Origin: Alphaproteobacteria bacterium
GTDB taxonomy: Bacteria > Pseudomonadota > Alphaproteobacteria > GCA-2731375
DNA: 64,000 nt
Assembly: GCA_021776235.1 (NCBI GenBank)
Contig: JAJFGG010000161.1
Coordinates: 1-64,000, forward strand
Reading direction: 5' to 3'
Under the pieces are notes generated by a model, which saw only the letters and a list, made by a program, of their open reading frames with translations, had not been told where the DNA came from and searched no databases. Both the position numbers and the translations under genes were made by a program. Below are positions 25,518-35,066 of the stretch, one piece after another. Positions within the stretch are counted from its first letter, which is position 1. Every line of letters begins with the position of its first letter.

Positions 25518-27449
25518 CTATCCCGACGGCGTGTACCAGATAGGCGACGTGTAGGCACGTTCCTGGTGGCTCAAGGGAACCTGTTCAGGCATCTTGATGC
25601 GGAAGAATTTGGCATCATAGGCCTGCCAGGTCGGTGTTGGGATTTCAAGCACCCGGGCGTAATAGACGGATCGATGCGCCGGGTTGAAGTCAGGGTCTAT
25701 CCAAACACTACGTAACTCGGCATCGCCAATATTGTTGAGGTAAGTGGCATTTGCCTCATCCACGGTGCTGCCCACGGGGGTCTTGCAGCGTCCGTCAGCG
25801 TCGATTTTTCGGCCATCGGAAACGGCCACGTCATATACCCTTTCATGCCTTTTGCCATTCTCGTCGACCCAACCTTTGACAATCTGAATACGATCGAGAT
25901 TCCCGGACCAGGCGTCCTTGAGCGCGCCAACCATGAACACCGGCGCTTTCTTTCCCGCAGGTGGGCTGGGTAGATCACTCCCCATGGGCACCCCCTTGCG
26001 GTAACCAATCGCTAACGCGTCCGGGCGAAAGACCTCATCCGCACCGTAGTCCCAGCCACCAAAGAAACGCACCGTGATCCGTGTCCCGGTGGTGGCGTAA
26101 GTCTCTTTTTTCTGCATTGCTTCGAAGAGCGCCTCGCGGGTATTTTCACGGGCCCAGACGCCGGCCAGCCCGGAGGCAAGCGTTTCCCACGAGTATGTCG
26201 TCAGCGCTTCGTTCCCGGCGACGGAGCCAATTACCACATGTTCCCAGCGATCGGCCGACGGCTCCATGGTCGGCGTTTTGCTCCAGTTGTTTTCGTCCCG
26301 GGTCGTGGCCAGCGAGGTATGTGCGTCGGTGCTCCCGATCATGCCAAACTTGTAAGGGTTGACGCCAAACTTCTGCTCCAGCTGCTGGCCCAGTTGAAGC
26401 GCGGTGCGGGCATATTCGTACTGCAGCATCCAGTCCTCTTTGGGCTTGAGGCCGGCGATGTCGCCCTTGTCCCAGGTGCCGTAATCGGCAAACTCGTCAT
26501 TGGGCGAGAGGAAAGGATGCGCTTCGCCGTCGCCTTTCATCTGGGTGACTTCGTAGAGCGGTTCCGAACGGATCCGCGCCGCGGCATATTCCCGGTCAAT
26601 TGGCTCGCCGTTCAGACGCTCGAGAGGGAACATCTGCCCATTCGAGACATTGCCGTTGTGGGCGATGGCGAGCACGCTGCCGCCAGTCTTCTCTTCGTAG
26701 TTTGCAAGGTATTCCCACAACTTCTCGGGATCATTCGAGTGCACCGTGCTGAAAGGCAGGACCTGTCCGGCTTTGTCCTTGCCGTCCTTGAAGATGACGA
26801 CGCGATGCAGATTGCCCGGTCTTTTGGAGGTGGCAATCGAGCTCCATTCGAAGCCGACCAAGGCGGTGAACCGGCCAGGCTCGTTGTATTTCTCGGCGAA
26901 GGCGATTTGCCGGTCCCAGACTGTGCGGGTCATCTTCCGGTTGTCGATCGGGTCCTTGTTTACGGTAACGGCGTCTTTCAGCCATTGCTGGAACGCCTCC
27001 CGGCCTTTGCCGGCCTTCACCAGGTCGTGGACCTTCCGGCCCCACTTGTTTTTGAGGAGTTCCGGGTTGGACTCTGCGATCATGACGGAGAGTCCCAAGT
27101 TCTCGGCGTGATCGGCGACCACGAGGAAGTCCAGGGGTCGGATCAGACGGGCCCGGAGTCCCGCAGCGGACCTGACCTCCTCACCCCTGGCAAATCGATA
27201 GGCCTCTTCCGGGCCGAGGGTATTGCCGAGCATGCCGGAATCGGTGGAATAAGAAGTGTGTAGATGGGTGTCGCCCCAATAGACACCTTCCGCAAGGTTG
27301 GCGTCGCTGGCGGTCCTCTCCACCTAGGGAGAGTAAATCTTTGGCCGTTCGAGTACCCTGCCGGGATTGACGTCCTGTGCCATTGCATGGCTCGAGGCGG
27401 CCAAGGCCAGAGCCGCCAAAAAACACCCTGATTTAACTGCTCTTGTCAT
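25518..27449 (-). pseudogene. DUF3604 protein with in-frame amber codon after the signal peptide
   Basis: The reading frame from ATG 27449 encodes a signal peptide (MTRAVKSGCFLAALALAA, then SSHAMA) and the linker QDVNPGRVLERPKIYSP. It then meets TAG at 27326-27324 (codon 42). The same frame continues for 601 codons with VERTASDANLAEGVYWGDTH and LHTSYSTDSGMLGNTLGPEE, the conserved DUF3604 domain, whose HLHTS motif is PHP-like and metal-binding. Related proteins commonly have a tyrosine at this place, so TAT/TAC to TAG is the likely change. Without readthrough the exported enzyme is lost, or a GTG-initiated cytoplasmic form is made. The domain itself shows no further damage. Confidence 0.8.
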
Positions 27450-27538
27450 GGTCATCACTTTTAACCCTGGTCTCATCACAACCCACGCGCCGGCTCAATG
27501 CCGGTGCCCATGCCTTTGCGCCTGACATAATAGGCGCT

Positions 27539-28768
27539 CTAAAGTATGCCGCGTTTCTTCAAATCGGCAAGTTCAGTTGGATCCAAATGGAGTAGCCGGC
27601 CGTATACGTCCTCGTTGTGATGGCCAAGCATGGCCCCACCTTCGAGCCGCGGCAGCGCTCCACCGGAGAAGGTCACGGGAAAGCCTGCGACAATGCCGCG
27701 TTCCACAGGCTCTTCCGACCCCTGACGGTACATCGGTTTCAGGGTGCCGCGGTCACGGAAGTGGTCGTCTTCCATGATCTCGGGCAGGGTCCGGACCCGG
27801 GCGATGGGAATGCCGGCGCTCTGCAGCAGCGCAATCCCATCTTCGCAATCGAACCTGCCCAACCGATCCTGGATCTCCCGCCGCAATTCCTCGACATGCG
27901 TCTCTCGGTCCTGGACCGTGGCGTAACGGGGATTTTCCAGCAATTCACCAGCGCCCAATGCCTTGCATAATCTTTGCCAGCGCGCCAGGCCCCCGACCGT
28001 AATGATCACATCGCCATCCTTGAGACGGTAAAGCCCGGTGATCCCGTTGCGGCTGTCGTTGCCGGCCCGGACCGGCAGGCCATCGTGCAGGACTTGTTCC
28101 ATGGGTTCCATGAACATCAACGTGGCCAGGGTATCGATCATCGAAGCATCGAGATATTGACCCTTTCCGGTTTTCTCCTTGTGCCGCAGTGCGCCGAGAA
28201 TTGAATAGGCGGCGTAAAGCGGTGTTACCAGATCACCGACGAATACGCCGATCCGTGTTGGCGGTCCGTCGGGCGTACCGTTCATATCCATGATGCCGGA
28301 CATCGCCTGGATTTGATGGTCGTGGGCTGGCAGGTCCTTGTAGGGACCGCTCTGGCCGTAGCCCGCGATGGAGCAATAGACGATGCCCGGGTTGACCTCG
28401 GCGACATCCGGATATCCAAGGCCAAGGCGCGTCATGGAGCCTGGCGACAGATTTTCGATCACCACGTCGGCTTTCTTCGCCAGCTCCAGAAACATGCGTT
28501 TGCCCTCTGGGTCCTTTAAATTCAAGGTGACGCTCTTCACGCCTTCCGAGCGCTTGAGGAAGCGGATTGAGAGGTCTTCCTCTGTCTCTCTGTCGGCGCT
28601 CATGCCCTTGGGGCCCGTAAAGGGGCCAATATTGCGAATGGGATCGCCAATACCCGGCATCTCGATTTTGATGACTTCGGCCCCGAAGCGCGCCAGCGTC
28701 ATGCCAAGGAAGGGACCGGCGAGGAAAACCGTGACAGAGAGAACGCGAATGTCGTCTAGGGGTTTCAT
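27539..28768 (-). CDS. CaiB/BaiF family CoA transferase
   Basis: Class III CoA transferase, 409 aa, which moves CoA between carboxylic acids. It opens with LDDIRVLSVTVFLAGPFLGM and LARFGAEVIKIEMPGIGDPI. The catalytic aspartate is expected in VGDLVTPLYAAYSILGAL, and TLNLKDPEGKRMFLELAKKA is a standard family segment. It is followed (in transcription order) by the DUF3604 gene and preceded by an enoyl-CoA hydratase, consistent with acyl-CoA catabolism. Length and motifs are normal. Confidence 0.87.
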   Translation of the reverse strand: MKPLDDIRVLSVTVFLAGPFLGMTLARFGAEVIKIEMPGIGDPIRNIGPFTGPKGMSADRETEEDLSIRFLKRSEGVKSVTLNLKDPEGKRMFLELAKKADVVIENLSPGSMTRLGLGYPDVAEVNPGIVYCSIAGYGQSGPYKDLPAHDHQIQAMSGIMDMNGTPDGPPTRIGVFVGDLVTPLYAAYSILGALRHKEKTGKGQYLDASMIDTLATLMFMEPMEQVLHDGLPVRAGNDSRNGITGLYRLKDGDVIITVGGLARWQRLCKALGAGELLENPRYATVQDRETHVEELRREIQDRLGRFDCEDGIALLQSAGIPIARVRTLPEIMEDDHFRDRGTLKPMYRQGSEEPVERGIVAGFPVTFSGGALPRLEGGAMLGHHNEDVYGRLLHLDPTELADLKKRGIL

Positions 28769-28875
28769 GCAATGTCCTTTGGCCAGGCTGGTTCACAGGT
28801 AACCGGCAATGCCGCCGTGGAAAACGAACGCCGTCATTTTCGCTCTTGTCCTTTCGGACCGCCAAATGTTCTGTT

Positions 28876-29724
28876 CTAGACGCCCCGGAACTTTGGTTTG
28901 CGCTTCTCGATGAAGGCAAGGCGGGCTTCCTTGGCATCCTCCGAGCTCTGTAGAATGCCGCCGGCGTTCGAGGTCAGCACCATTGTGGTCTCGAGCGTGC
29001 TGTCGACAGCGGCGCGCATGATACGCTTGGAGGTCCATTGCACCAGCGGCGGTTGGGCGATGATCCGGTCGCAAAGTTCCCTTGTTGTCGCCTCGAGCTC
29101 CTCCGAAGAGACCAGATGATTGAGCATACCCCACTCGTAGGCGCGATCTGCTGACAACGAACCAGTATAGGCAAATTCCAGCGCCCGGCCCAGCCCGACC
29201 ATTTTCGGTAGATAGTAGGAACCGCCATTCTCGATGATTTGGCCGGCCTGCTGATAGCCGATAAACCGGGTTTTCTCGCAGCCGATGCGGATATCGCAAT
29301 GCAGTGCCATATCCATGCCGGAGCCGACGGCGGCGCCATTTATCATGGCGATGGTGGGTTTGCGGATGAGCGAGATGTCACGGTGCAGTTTGGTAAAGCC
29401 GTGATAGAAGTGCTGGCGCATGGCGTCCGGCCCTTCGTGGCCGCCGCGGGCGCCGTCCACATTGGGGCCGATCTCGTCCTCCGACGGCCGGCTTTTGAGG
29501 TCGGCGCCTGAACAAAAGCCCCGGCCCACGCCGGTGAGAACGATGACGCGCACATCCGGGTCGTCATCACCTGCGCGCATGTATTCGCCGACCTTGGCCA
29601 CCGTGCCCAGCTGTTCCGCCGTGCCGTAGAGCGCGTTCATCTTCTCCGGCCGATTGAACTTGATCCAGAGGAGGCCGTTATCCTCTTTCTCATAAAGCAG
29701 ATAGTCGACGATCTTTGGTCCCAT
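28876..29724 (-). CDS. enoyl-CoA hydratase/isomerase family protein
   Basis: 282 aa crotonase-fold enzyme. Conserved segments are FNRPEKMNALYG, FCSGADL and MINGAAVGSGMDMALHCDIR, the latter two forming the oxyanion hole and CoA pocket. ATG 29724 is chosen because GGAGAAGAG precedes it directly; TTG 29739 lies within that ribosome site. It belongs to a leftward run GST - hydratase - CoA transferase and would hydrate or isomerise an unsaturated acyl-CoA. The substrate is unknown. Confidence 0.87.
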   Translation of the reverse strand: MGPKIVDYLLYEKEDNGLLWIKFNRPEKMNALYGTAEQLGTVAKVGEYMRAGDDDPDVRVIVLTGVGRGFCSGADLKSRPSEDEIGPNVDGARGGHEGPDAMRQHFYHGFTKLHRDISLIRKPTIAMINGAAVGSGMDMALHCDIRIGCEKTRFIGYQQAGQIIENGGSYYLPKMVGLGRALEFAYTGSLSADRAYEWGMLNHLVSSEELEATTRELCDRIIAQPPLVQWTSKRIMRAAVDSTLETTMVLTSNAGGILQSSEDAKEARLAFIEKRKPKFRGV

Positions 29725-29809
29725 ATTGCTCTTCTCCAATTCGGCGTGGCGAAATGCGTGTGCGCAATACTTTTTGATCCGTTCTCATTTCGTACAGGGC
29801 AAAATGCCG

Positions 29810-30460
29810 CTAGCTGCCCTGAATCTGCTGGGTTCGCGGTGCATTCGCCTCGACGACGTGTTCCTGGTAGGCCGAACGAGCGAGCAACCGTTCATAATAC
29901 GCCTCTACGTTTGGGTGCGAGGGCCGGTTCGGCGTCCATTGCATCCAGCGATGCGTAATCGACCCGGCCGGGAAGTCGGCCATCGTCAGCCGCTCACCGC
30001 CGATATAGGCATTGTCGGCCAGATGCTGGTCGAGAATATCAAACCAGAGGCTGGCTTGCGCCGCTGCCTCCTCTATCGCCGTTTTGCGCCGGTCCGCTTC
30101 CGGCAGACGAAAATAGTGATCCAGGTAGGCAACGTTGAAGTTGGCTAGATTGAGCGAACTCCAATCCATCCACTTGTCGGCCGAGGCCCGCTCTCGAAGG
30201 TCTTCCGGATAGAGGTTCCCCGGGCTGTGTTTGGCGCAAAGATAGCGCACGACGGCACCGGACTCCCACAGTGTGAAGCCGTCGTCTTCTTCGAGTGTCG
30301 GCAGCCGCCCGTTGGGATTCTTCCGCCGGTACTCCGGATCATCGTTGCCTCCGAACGGCCCGCCCCAATCTATGCGTTCAAACTCGATCCCGAGTTCCCC
30401 GACACACCACATCGCCTTGATGACATTCGAGCCGTCATTCCGGCCCCAGATCTTGAGCAT
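29810..30460 (-). CDS. glutathione S-transferase
   Basis: 216 aa with the two GST domains: thioredoxin-like N terminus (MLKIWGRNDGSNVIKAMWCV, with NPNGRLPTLEEDDGFTLWES forming the glutathione-binding cis-proline and acid/serine loop) and an all-helical C-terminal domain containing ERLTMADFPAG. ATG 30460 has AGGAC upstream. It may conjugate an electrophilic intermediate of the surrounding catabolic genes. It lies 86 bases upstream of the enoyl-CoA hydratase in the same direction. Confidence 0.87.
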   Translation of the reverse strand: MLKIWGRNDGSNVIKAMWCVGELGIEFERIDWGGPFGGNDDPEYRRKNPNGRLPTLEEDDGFTLWESGAVVRYLCAKHSPGNLYPEDLRERASADKWMDWSSLNLANFNVAYLDHYFRLPEADRRKTAIEEAAAQASLWFDILDQHLADNAYIGGERLTMADFPAGSITHRWMQWTPNRPSHPNVEAYYERLLARSAYQEHVVEANAPRTQQIQGS

Positions 30461-30609
30461 TTTTTGTCCTTTCCCACAGTCGCAATGAGCGTAATCAGAT
30501 CGGCCCTGGCCGGCAAGGCGGTCGTATGGTGCATCAACAGTCAACGGCCGCATGTCGCACCGTCGATTAGTCCGCGGCACGAATTTCAGCTTGATGCCGC
30601 CCGGGTTCT

Positions 30610-31269
30610 CTACGTCGCAATCACCAGGTCGATATCGGTTTCGAACGCGCCGTGGGATGATGCGACCCGCGGTCTGATGGCCATCAAGACGCGGTCTTGC
30701 TCTTCCGGTGTAAGGCGGCGGAACAGTAAGTCGCCAGGGTTTTGATGATGGCCTAAACGGTAGATCTGGGTAGTAAGTAGAGTGCGCCCATCATGCCGTA
30801 CCTTGACGTGAATATGCGGTGCCCGGCCAGGATACGGAACCGGCACAATGGTGCGGAAAGCGAAACGCCCGGCCGGGTCAACCGGAGCGTGACCAAAGCC
30901 CTGAAAGCCGGCGTCGCGGAAATTTATCCGGCGCTCGCCAGGATGCAAGTAGACGCCGTTGGCATCGCATTGCCATATCTCAATCCGGGCGCCTGCGATA
31001 GCTTGGGCATTGGCGTCCAGGACGCGTCCGGTGAGATGCAGAATATCTCCACCCGCGTCTCGTACGGCACCTTCGACGCGGACCAGGTCGGCGTCATCGT
31101 CGCGGGGCCTTTCTACCGGATAGAACGGCCCCTCGGTGCTGCCGGTAGTTGGCGCCAGTGCTGCCATTGCCAGCCCCGGCACGAGAAGCGATGGCACCGT
31201 AAGAACCAGGGCGCGGCGCGTCAGTGTTGCAACCGGGACGGTTCGGTCTTGCGCTTTATCGGCACTCAT
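30610..31269 (-). CDS. intradiol ring-cleavage dioxygenase-like protein
   Basis: 219 aa. The non-haem iron ligands of catechol/protocatechuate 3,4-dioxygenases are visible: Tyr in CDANGVYLHPG, Tyr in VPVPYPGRAP and two His in HIHVKVR. The N terminus TLTRRALVLTVPSLLVPGLA looks like a Tat or lipid-anchor-type export signal, so it may act outside the cytoplasm, as several small relatives do. The substrate (a catechol or protocatechuate-like diol) is not fixed. It is the first of several catabolic genes read leftward. Confidence 0.82.
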   Translation of the reverse strand: MSADKAQDRTVPVATLTRRALVLTVPSLLVPGLAMAALAPTTGSTEGPFYPVERPRDDDADLVRVEGAVRDAGGDILHLTGRVLDANAQAIAGARIEIWQCDANGVYLHPGERRINFRDAGFQGFGHAPVDPAGRFAFRTIVPVPYPGRAPHIHVKVRHDGRTLLTTQIYRLGHHQNPGDLLFRRLTPEEQDRVLMAIRPRVASSHGAFETDIDLVIAT

Positions 31270-31316
31270 TGCACACCATCGAGTAGTTTCAATTTATCGG
31301 GCCGGGAAAGCAGTCA

Positions 31317-31802
31317 TTATAACTCCTTGCGACGGCCATACGGGCGGCGCAAGCGGACCCATCCAACGTCACGACCACATAAGGGCCGCTGAAATACGCC
31401 AACTGTTTGGAACCCCTGAATGCGATACCATGCAAGCGAACGCCGGGCCGCCGCCAGACATTGCAGTGTCATTGCGCCGCCCATCATCTCCTGCGCCCCG
31501 TTCAGGAGGCTGCCGCCAATCCCATTGCCCTGGAGATCGGGTTCGACAAATAGGTACCAGACATGCCGTTGCGTCGAATTAAAATCAGCGAACCCGGCAA
31601 CAAAATTCGGCATCTCGGCGATCAGCCGATGGCGGCCTCCAGCCGGCATGGGTGCGCCGTCATCAAACATATCCAATGCGTGCGGCAATTGGTTGGGTAC
31701 TTCAGAAGCCATCCAAGCCGCCGCCATGATCTGACCGCTACGGATATCGTCCTCCGGCCTGGCGGCGCGAATCGTGAGATTGCTATGCAACGAAATTGGC
31801 AT
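31317..31802 (-). CDS. GNAT family N-acetyltransferase
   Basis: 161 aa. The acetyl-CoA-binding motif A, LFVEPDLQGNGIGGSLLNGA, follows a beta strand VWYLFV, and motif B ARRSLAWYRIQGFQTVGVF ends the fold. The start at ATG 31802 gives a normal GNAT length; upstream codons in frame extend into sequence without ribosome site or homology. The C-terminal tail VRLRRPYGRRKEL is unusually basic. The acceptor substrate is unknown. Confidence 0.72.
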   Translation of the reverse strand: MPISLHSNLTIRAARPEDDIRSGQIMAAAWMASEVPNQLPHALDMFDDGAPMPAGGRHRLIAEMPNFVAGFADFNSTQRHVWYLFVEPDLQGNGIGGSLLNGAQEMMGGAMTLQCLAAARRSLAWYRIQGFQTVGVFQRPLCGRDVGWVRLRRPYGRRKEL

Positions 31803-32066
31803 ATCCGGCGGGCGACAAGCGCCCTTGTTTCCCCGCGTGCATGGTGTAGTCGTGTCGCGTCGGTCGATCCTAACACCTGGCGGCCAGGAAGGCATGATTT
31901 CGACTCGCGCAATCAATCGTCGCCGCGAGAACCGATCGCCTACCCGGCGGCCGCCAACAAACCCGTAATGCCTGGAGTTTCGAGCGGATTTGGCGTCTTT
32001 ACAAGAAGCCGGTTTCCATCTTCACGATTTGGATTGGCGATGATCCAAGTCGCTGACCATTGCCGC

Positions 32067-34751
32067 TCAATCGGCCGCAATTGTGCGGTTCGGCGCTATT
32101 CGCGGGTCCTGGTCGGATAAAACGCGCTCAGGGGGCAAATAGACCGATACCGTGGTGCCAACGCCTTTCGCGCTGGCGATTTCCAGGTCACCGCCATGCA
32201 GCCGGCATAGCGATCGAGACAGGGGCAAGCCTAGACCAGTGCCCTCATGATCGCGGGTCATGACGTCATCAATTTGGCTAAACGGTTGCAGAGACAGTTC
32301 CACTTCAGCCTCTGTCATGCCGGTACCCGTGTCGCGCACGGACAGCTCTATGCTGCCATTTTCGTGGACTCCCGCCGAGACGACGATGGCGCCATTCCTG
32401 GGGGTGAATTTGACGGCGTTCGATAATAGATTCAACATGACCTGCTTTAGTTTTCGTTCATCCGCCCACAAAAGCGGCATATCGCCATCCACATTGTTCG
32501 ATATCCGCAGGCCGGCGTCCCGGGCGCGGCCATCCACCTGACGCAGGCTGGTCGCAATGACTTCGCCGAGATCCACACCGCCTTCCTCCAGATCCGTATG
32601 ACCCGCTTCGATCTTGGCTAGATCCAATAGATCGTTGATCACTTCAAGCAGATGGGTACCGCTATCAAATATGTCGGTAGCGTATTCATGTACCCGATCA
32701 ATCTGGTCCGTAGGCAGCAGGCCCGCCATCATCATTTGCGAAAAGCCCAGGATGGCATTCAACGGTGTGCGCAATTCGTGACTCATATGGGCCAGAAAAT
32801 CTGACTTGGTGCGATTTGCAACTTCCGCCTGCTGCTTTGCTTCAATCAGAGCCTGCTCCGCCCGCTTGCGTTCACTGATGTCGTGCAGGAGGACGGTAAA
32901 CACGGTTTCATTCGCCAGGCGCAATTTGGATATGCTGGCCAGGGCCGGGAATATGCTGCCGTCTTTTCGTCGCCCGAAGATATCGCGTTGTTTGTTTAGG
33001 TCCAAGAGGTCGCTGGCGCCGTCGGCGAAGGCCCGAACGTGGGTGTCGTCACGCTCCCGTAGAGCTTCGGGAATGAGGATCTCCAGTGGTTGCCCCAGCA
33101 CCTCCGAATCTTCATAGCCGAATATCCGCGAAGCGCTATTGGAAAACAGCGTAATGCGTTGCGCGGTGTCGATGGTGATGACGGCTTCCGGCGCCATGCG
33201 CAAAATGCCCGCCAGGCGCTCTTCCGAGGTCCGCAACGCTTCTTCTATGTGGAATTTGTCGGTTACATCCAGGATGCAGGAGATGGAGCCAACAATGCGG
33301 CCCTGGGGATCGCGCACCACCGCTGCCGAGCTGTGACCGCGAAATAGTGTGCCGGTGCGATGGCGCAGCCAAATATCGAATTGCGCGCTTCCTTCCCTGT
33401 TGGCAACCGGCGCCATCTCGCTCCAAAACCGCTGCCTGTCTTGAGGCGCGATAAAGAACTCAATATTGCGGCCAATGGCTTGTTCGGCAGGGTAGCCCGA
33501 TTGCTGCTCGGCGCCGTGGTTCCAGCTCAAGACATTGCCTTTGGTATCGGTATAGATTACGGCGTCATGAATCTGGTCGAATATTTGGGCCTGCTGGCGC
33601 AGCCGTTCTTCGGCCTGCCGTCGCTCGGTCACATCATGCACAGTGCCGGACAGGTGCAGACGGATACCATTGCCGTCGAATTCAAAGGTGCCCTGTTCGT
33701 GAATATAGCTTTCCACGCCATCCGGGCGCGTGATGCGATAATCCACACCATAATCTTGGCCGTTAATCAGCGCGAAGCGCCTGGCTTTGCGCGCCGCTAA
33801 GCGGTCCTCGGGGTGAATTGCGCTGAATAACGCCTTGGAGACATTCTCTACCTCGCCGGCCCGCACCCCAAAAAGCCGATAGGTTTCGTCCGTGGCATCG
33901 AGTTTCCGATTCTGAAAGTTATAATGCCAACCGCCCAGTTTAGCGATCCGTTGCGCATCGGATAAGTGCGCCTCGCTTTGATGCAGCTGCGCCATGGCTC
34001 GATCGCGCTGCATCATGCTCTTGCTGACGCGATGCCAACCACCCAATACCAGGATCAGGGATACGATCAGGCCGCCGGAACTTATTGCGCCAGCCAGCAC
34101 AAACGGACGCCGCACTTCCGACAGGTCAATTTTCGCCACCACTGCCAACTCATAGCCTGGTATGGGCTCGTGCGCGGCCAGGACCCGGACGCCAGCATAA
34201 TCCAGGACAGTTACGATGCCTGATCTACCCATCAGCCCAAAGCGGGCAGGGGCCGCCAGATCCGAATGCATGGGTACAGCTCGTGTCGGGCCCGGCACAA
34301 ATGGGTCACCACGGCGGGATAGGATAATCTGATCGTCTCGGCGGAAAGCCAGAATAAATTCACCGCTTTCACCGAATTTAGCCTTCGGCAGACGGTGGGT
34401 CAGACTTTCGATCAGTTTGCCCAGGCCGGAGGTAAGCCGGGCATTGGGCCTTTGCGGTTCCGGCCTGGCCGCAATCAATGTTTCGATCAGCCGTGCTTCG
34501 CCCATGGCTAATTCCTGCAACAGCCTGGATTGCCGGTCTAGTTCGGAGCCATATAGCAGGGATAATGACATGGCGATGGCTGACGCGATGACCGTCACCA
34601 TTATTGCGGCAAGAATAATTAAACGCTTTCGTTGCGCCTTTGTATCCGTGGCCGATAGGTTTTCCTTGCCGCCGGCACCATGGCCGCGCGGCATCAAGCC
34701 GGATCCAACCCGTCCCGCGTCATCGAATGCGATATTGGAACCCTTGAGCAC
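32067..34751 (-). CDS. membrane-bound PAS sensor histidine kinase
   Basis: 894 aa. Two transmembrane helices (residues about 44-67 and 217-238) flank a periplasmic sensor region. Three PAS domains (about 265-375, 385-500, 510-630) come next, then HisKA with the phospho-acceptor H658 in FLAHMSHELRTPLNAILGF, and an HATPase domain with NLLSNAVKF (N box), DTGTGM (G1) and GTGLGL (G2). No receiver domain is attached and no response regulator gene is adjacent, so the partner is elsewhere. The start is GTG 34751 with AGGAGAGAG upstream. It may sense a solute outside and redox or ligand state inside; the signal is unknown. Confidence 0.88.
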   Translation of the reverse strand: MLKGSNIAFDDAGRVGSGLMPRGHGAGGKENLSATDTKAQRKRLIILAAIMVTVIASAIAMSLSLLYGSELDRQSRLLQELAMGEARLIETLIAARPEPQRPNARLTSGLGKLIESLTHRLPKAKFGESGEFILAFRRDDQIILSRRGDPFVPGPTRAVPMHSDLAAPARFGLMGRSGIVTVLDYAGVRVLAAHEPIPGYELAVVAKIDLSEVRRPFVLAGAISSGGLIVSLILVLGGWHRVSKSMMQRDRAMAQLHQSEAHLSDAQRIAKLGGWHYNFQNRKLDATDETYRLFGVRAGEVENVSKALFSAIHPEDRLAARKARRFALINGQDYGVDYRITRPDGVESYIHEQGTFEFDGNGIRLHLSGTVHDVTERRQAEERLRQQAQIFDQIHDAVIYTDTKGNVLSWNHGAEQQSGYPAEQAIGRNIEFFIAPQDRQRFWSEMAPVANREGSAQFDIWLRHRTGTLFRGHSSAAVVRDPQGRIVGSISCILDVTDKFHIEEALRTSEERLAGILRMAPEAVITIDTAQRITLFSNSASRIFGYEDSEVLGQPLEILIPEALRERDDTHVRAFADGASDLLDLNKQRDIFGRRKDGSIFPALASISKLRLANETVFTVLLHDISERKRAEQALIEAKQQAEVANRTKSDFLAHMSHELRTPLNAILGFSQMMMAGLLPTDQIDRVHEYATDIFDSGTHLLEVINDLLDLAKIEAGHTDLEEGGVDLGEVIATSLRQVDGRARDAGLRISNNVDGDMPLLWADERKLKQVMLNLLSNAVKFTPRNGAIVVSAGVHENGSIELSVRDTGTGMTEAEVELSLQPFSQIDDVMTRDHEGTGLGLPLSRSLCRLHGGDLEIASAKGVGTTVSVYLPPERVLSDQDPRIAPNRTIAAD

Positions 34752-35063
34752 CTGCTCTCTCCTGCCCCATCAATCGCGACATTCGGTTTTTCAGCCTTGT
34801 CATCGTCGAGACTTGCCTCATTCGTGACTTATGCTGGCTTGATTTGGTTAATTCTCTCTTAATTTTCCATGCGGAAGGTCGCGAAACCGGCGGAAAACAA
34901 CATGTAAATTAAGGCGTGTTCCTGGGAAGTCGTGGTGTGCGGCGCCGGACGCCCCAGGCTGGAGCTGACGCTTCGACGAGACCCCGAGCCGCCGCGAACG
35001 CATGCCTGCCAACGGGGCCTTGGTGGACTGGCAAATAATGACCCAGAATTACCCGGAAATACG
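34752..35063. other. intergenic region with decayed repeat
   Basis: About 310 bases between the convergent-looking ends of two leftward genes. The part nearest the histidine kinase (34752-34909) should hold its promoter and shows nothing else. The remainder is the decayed repeat copy C. No gene was found. Confidence 0.55.
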
Positions 35064-35066
35064 CTA
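34910..35066. mobile_element. MITE-like hairpin element, copy C (decayed, shortened)
   Basis: The right end, CCAGAATTACCCGGAAATACG then CTA at 35064-35066, aligns well with the right terminus of copies A and B. Inside, ACGGGGCCTTGGTGGACTGG matches their hairpin arm. The left end is degraded (TA at 34910-34911, then GGCGTGTTCCTGGG). Most of the internal hairpins are lost. As in the other copies, the terminal TA is the first two bases of a stop codon: reading leftward, TAG of the acyl-CoA ligase gene. Confidence 0.65.

Noticed and set aside
26238-27263. 341-codon open frame on the plus strand opposite the DUF3604 gene
   Set aside because: It lies fully antisense to a conserved domain, has no recognisable motif and only reflects GC-rich codon bias.
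27525-27541. GGCGCTCTA at the stop codon of the CaiB-like gene, resembling the repeat terminus
   Set aside because: Only seven or eight bases match and the internal hairpins are absent, so it cannot be called a fifth copy.
28793-28837. 14-codon frame with a weak AGGA site between the enoyl-CoA hydratase and CoA transferase genes (minus strand)
   Set aside because: Too short and spacing too long to support as a gene or leader peptide without conservation data.
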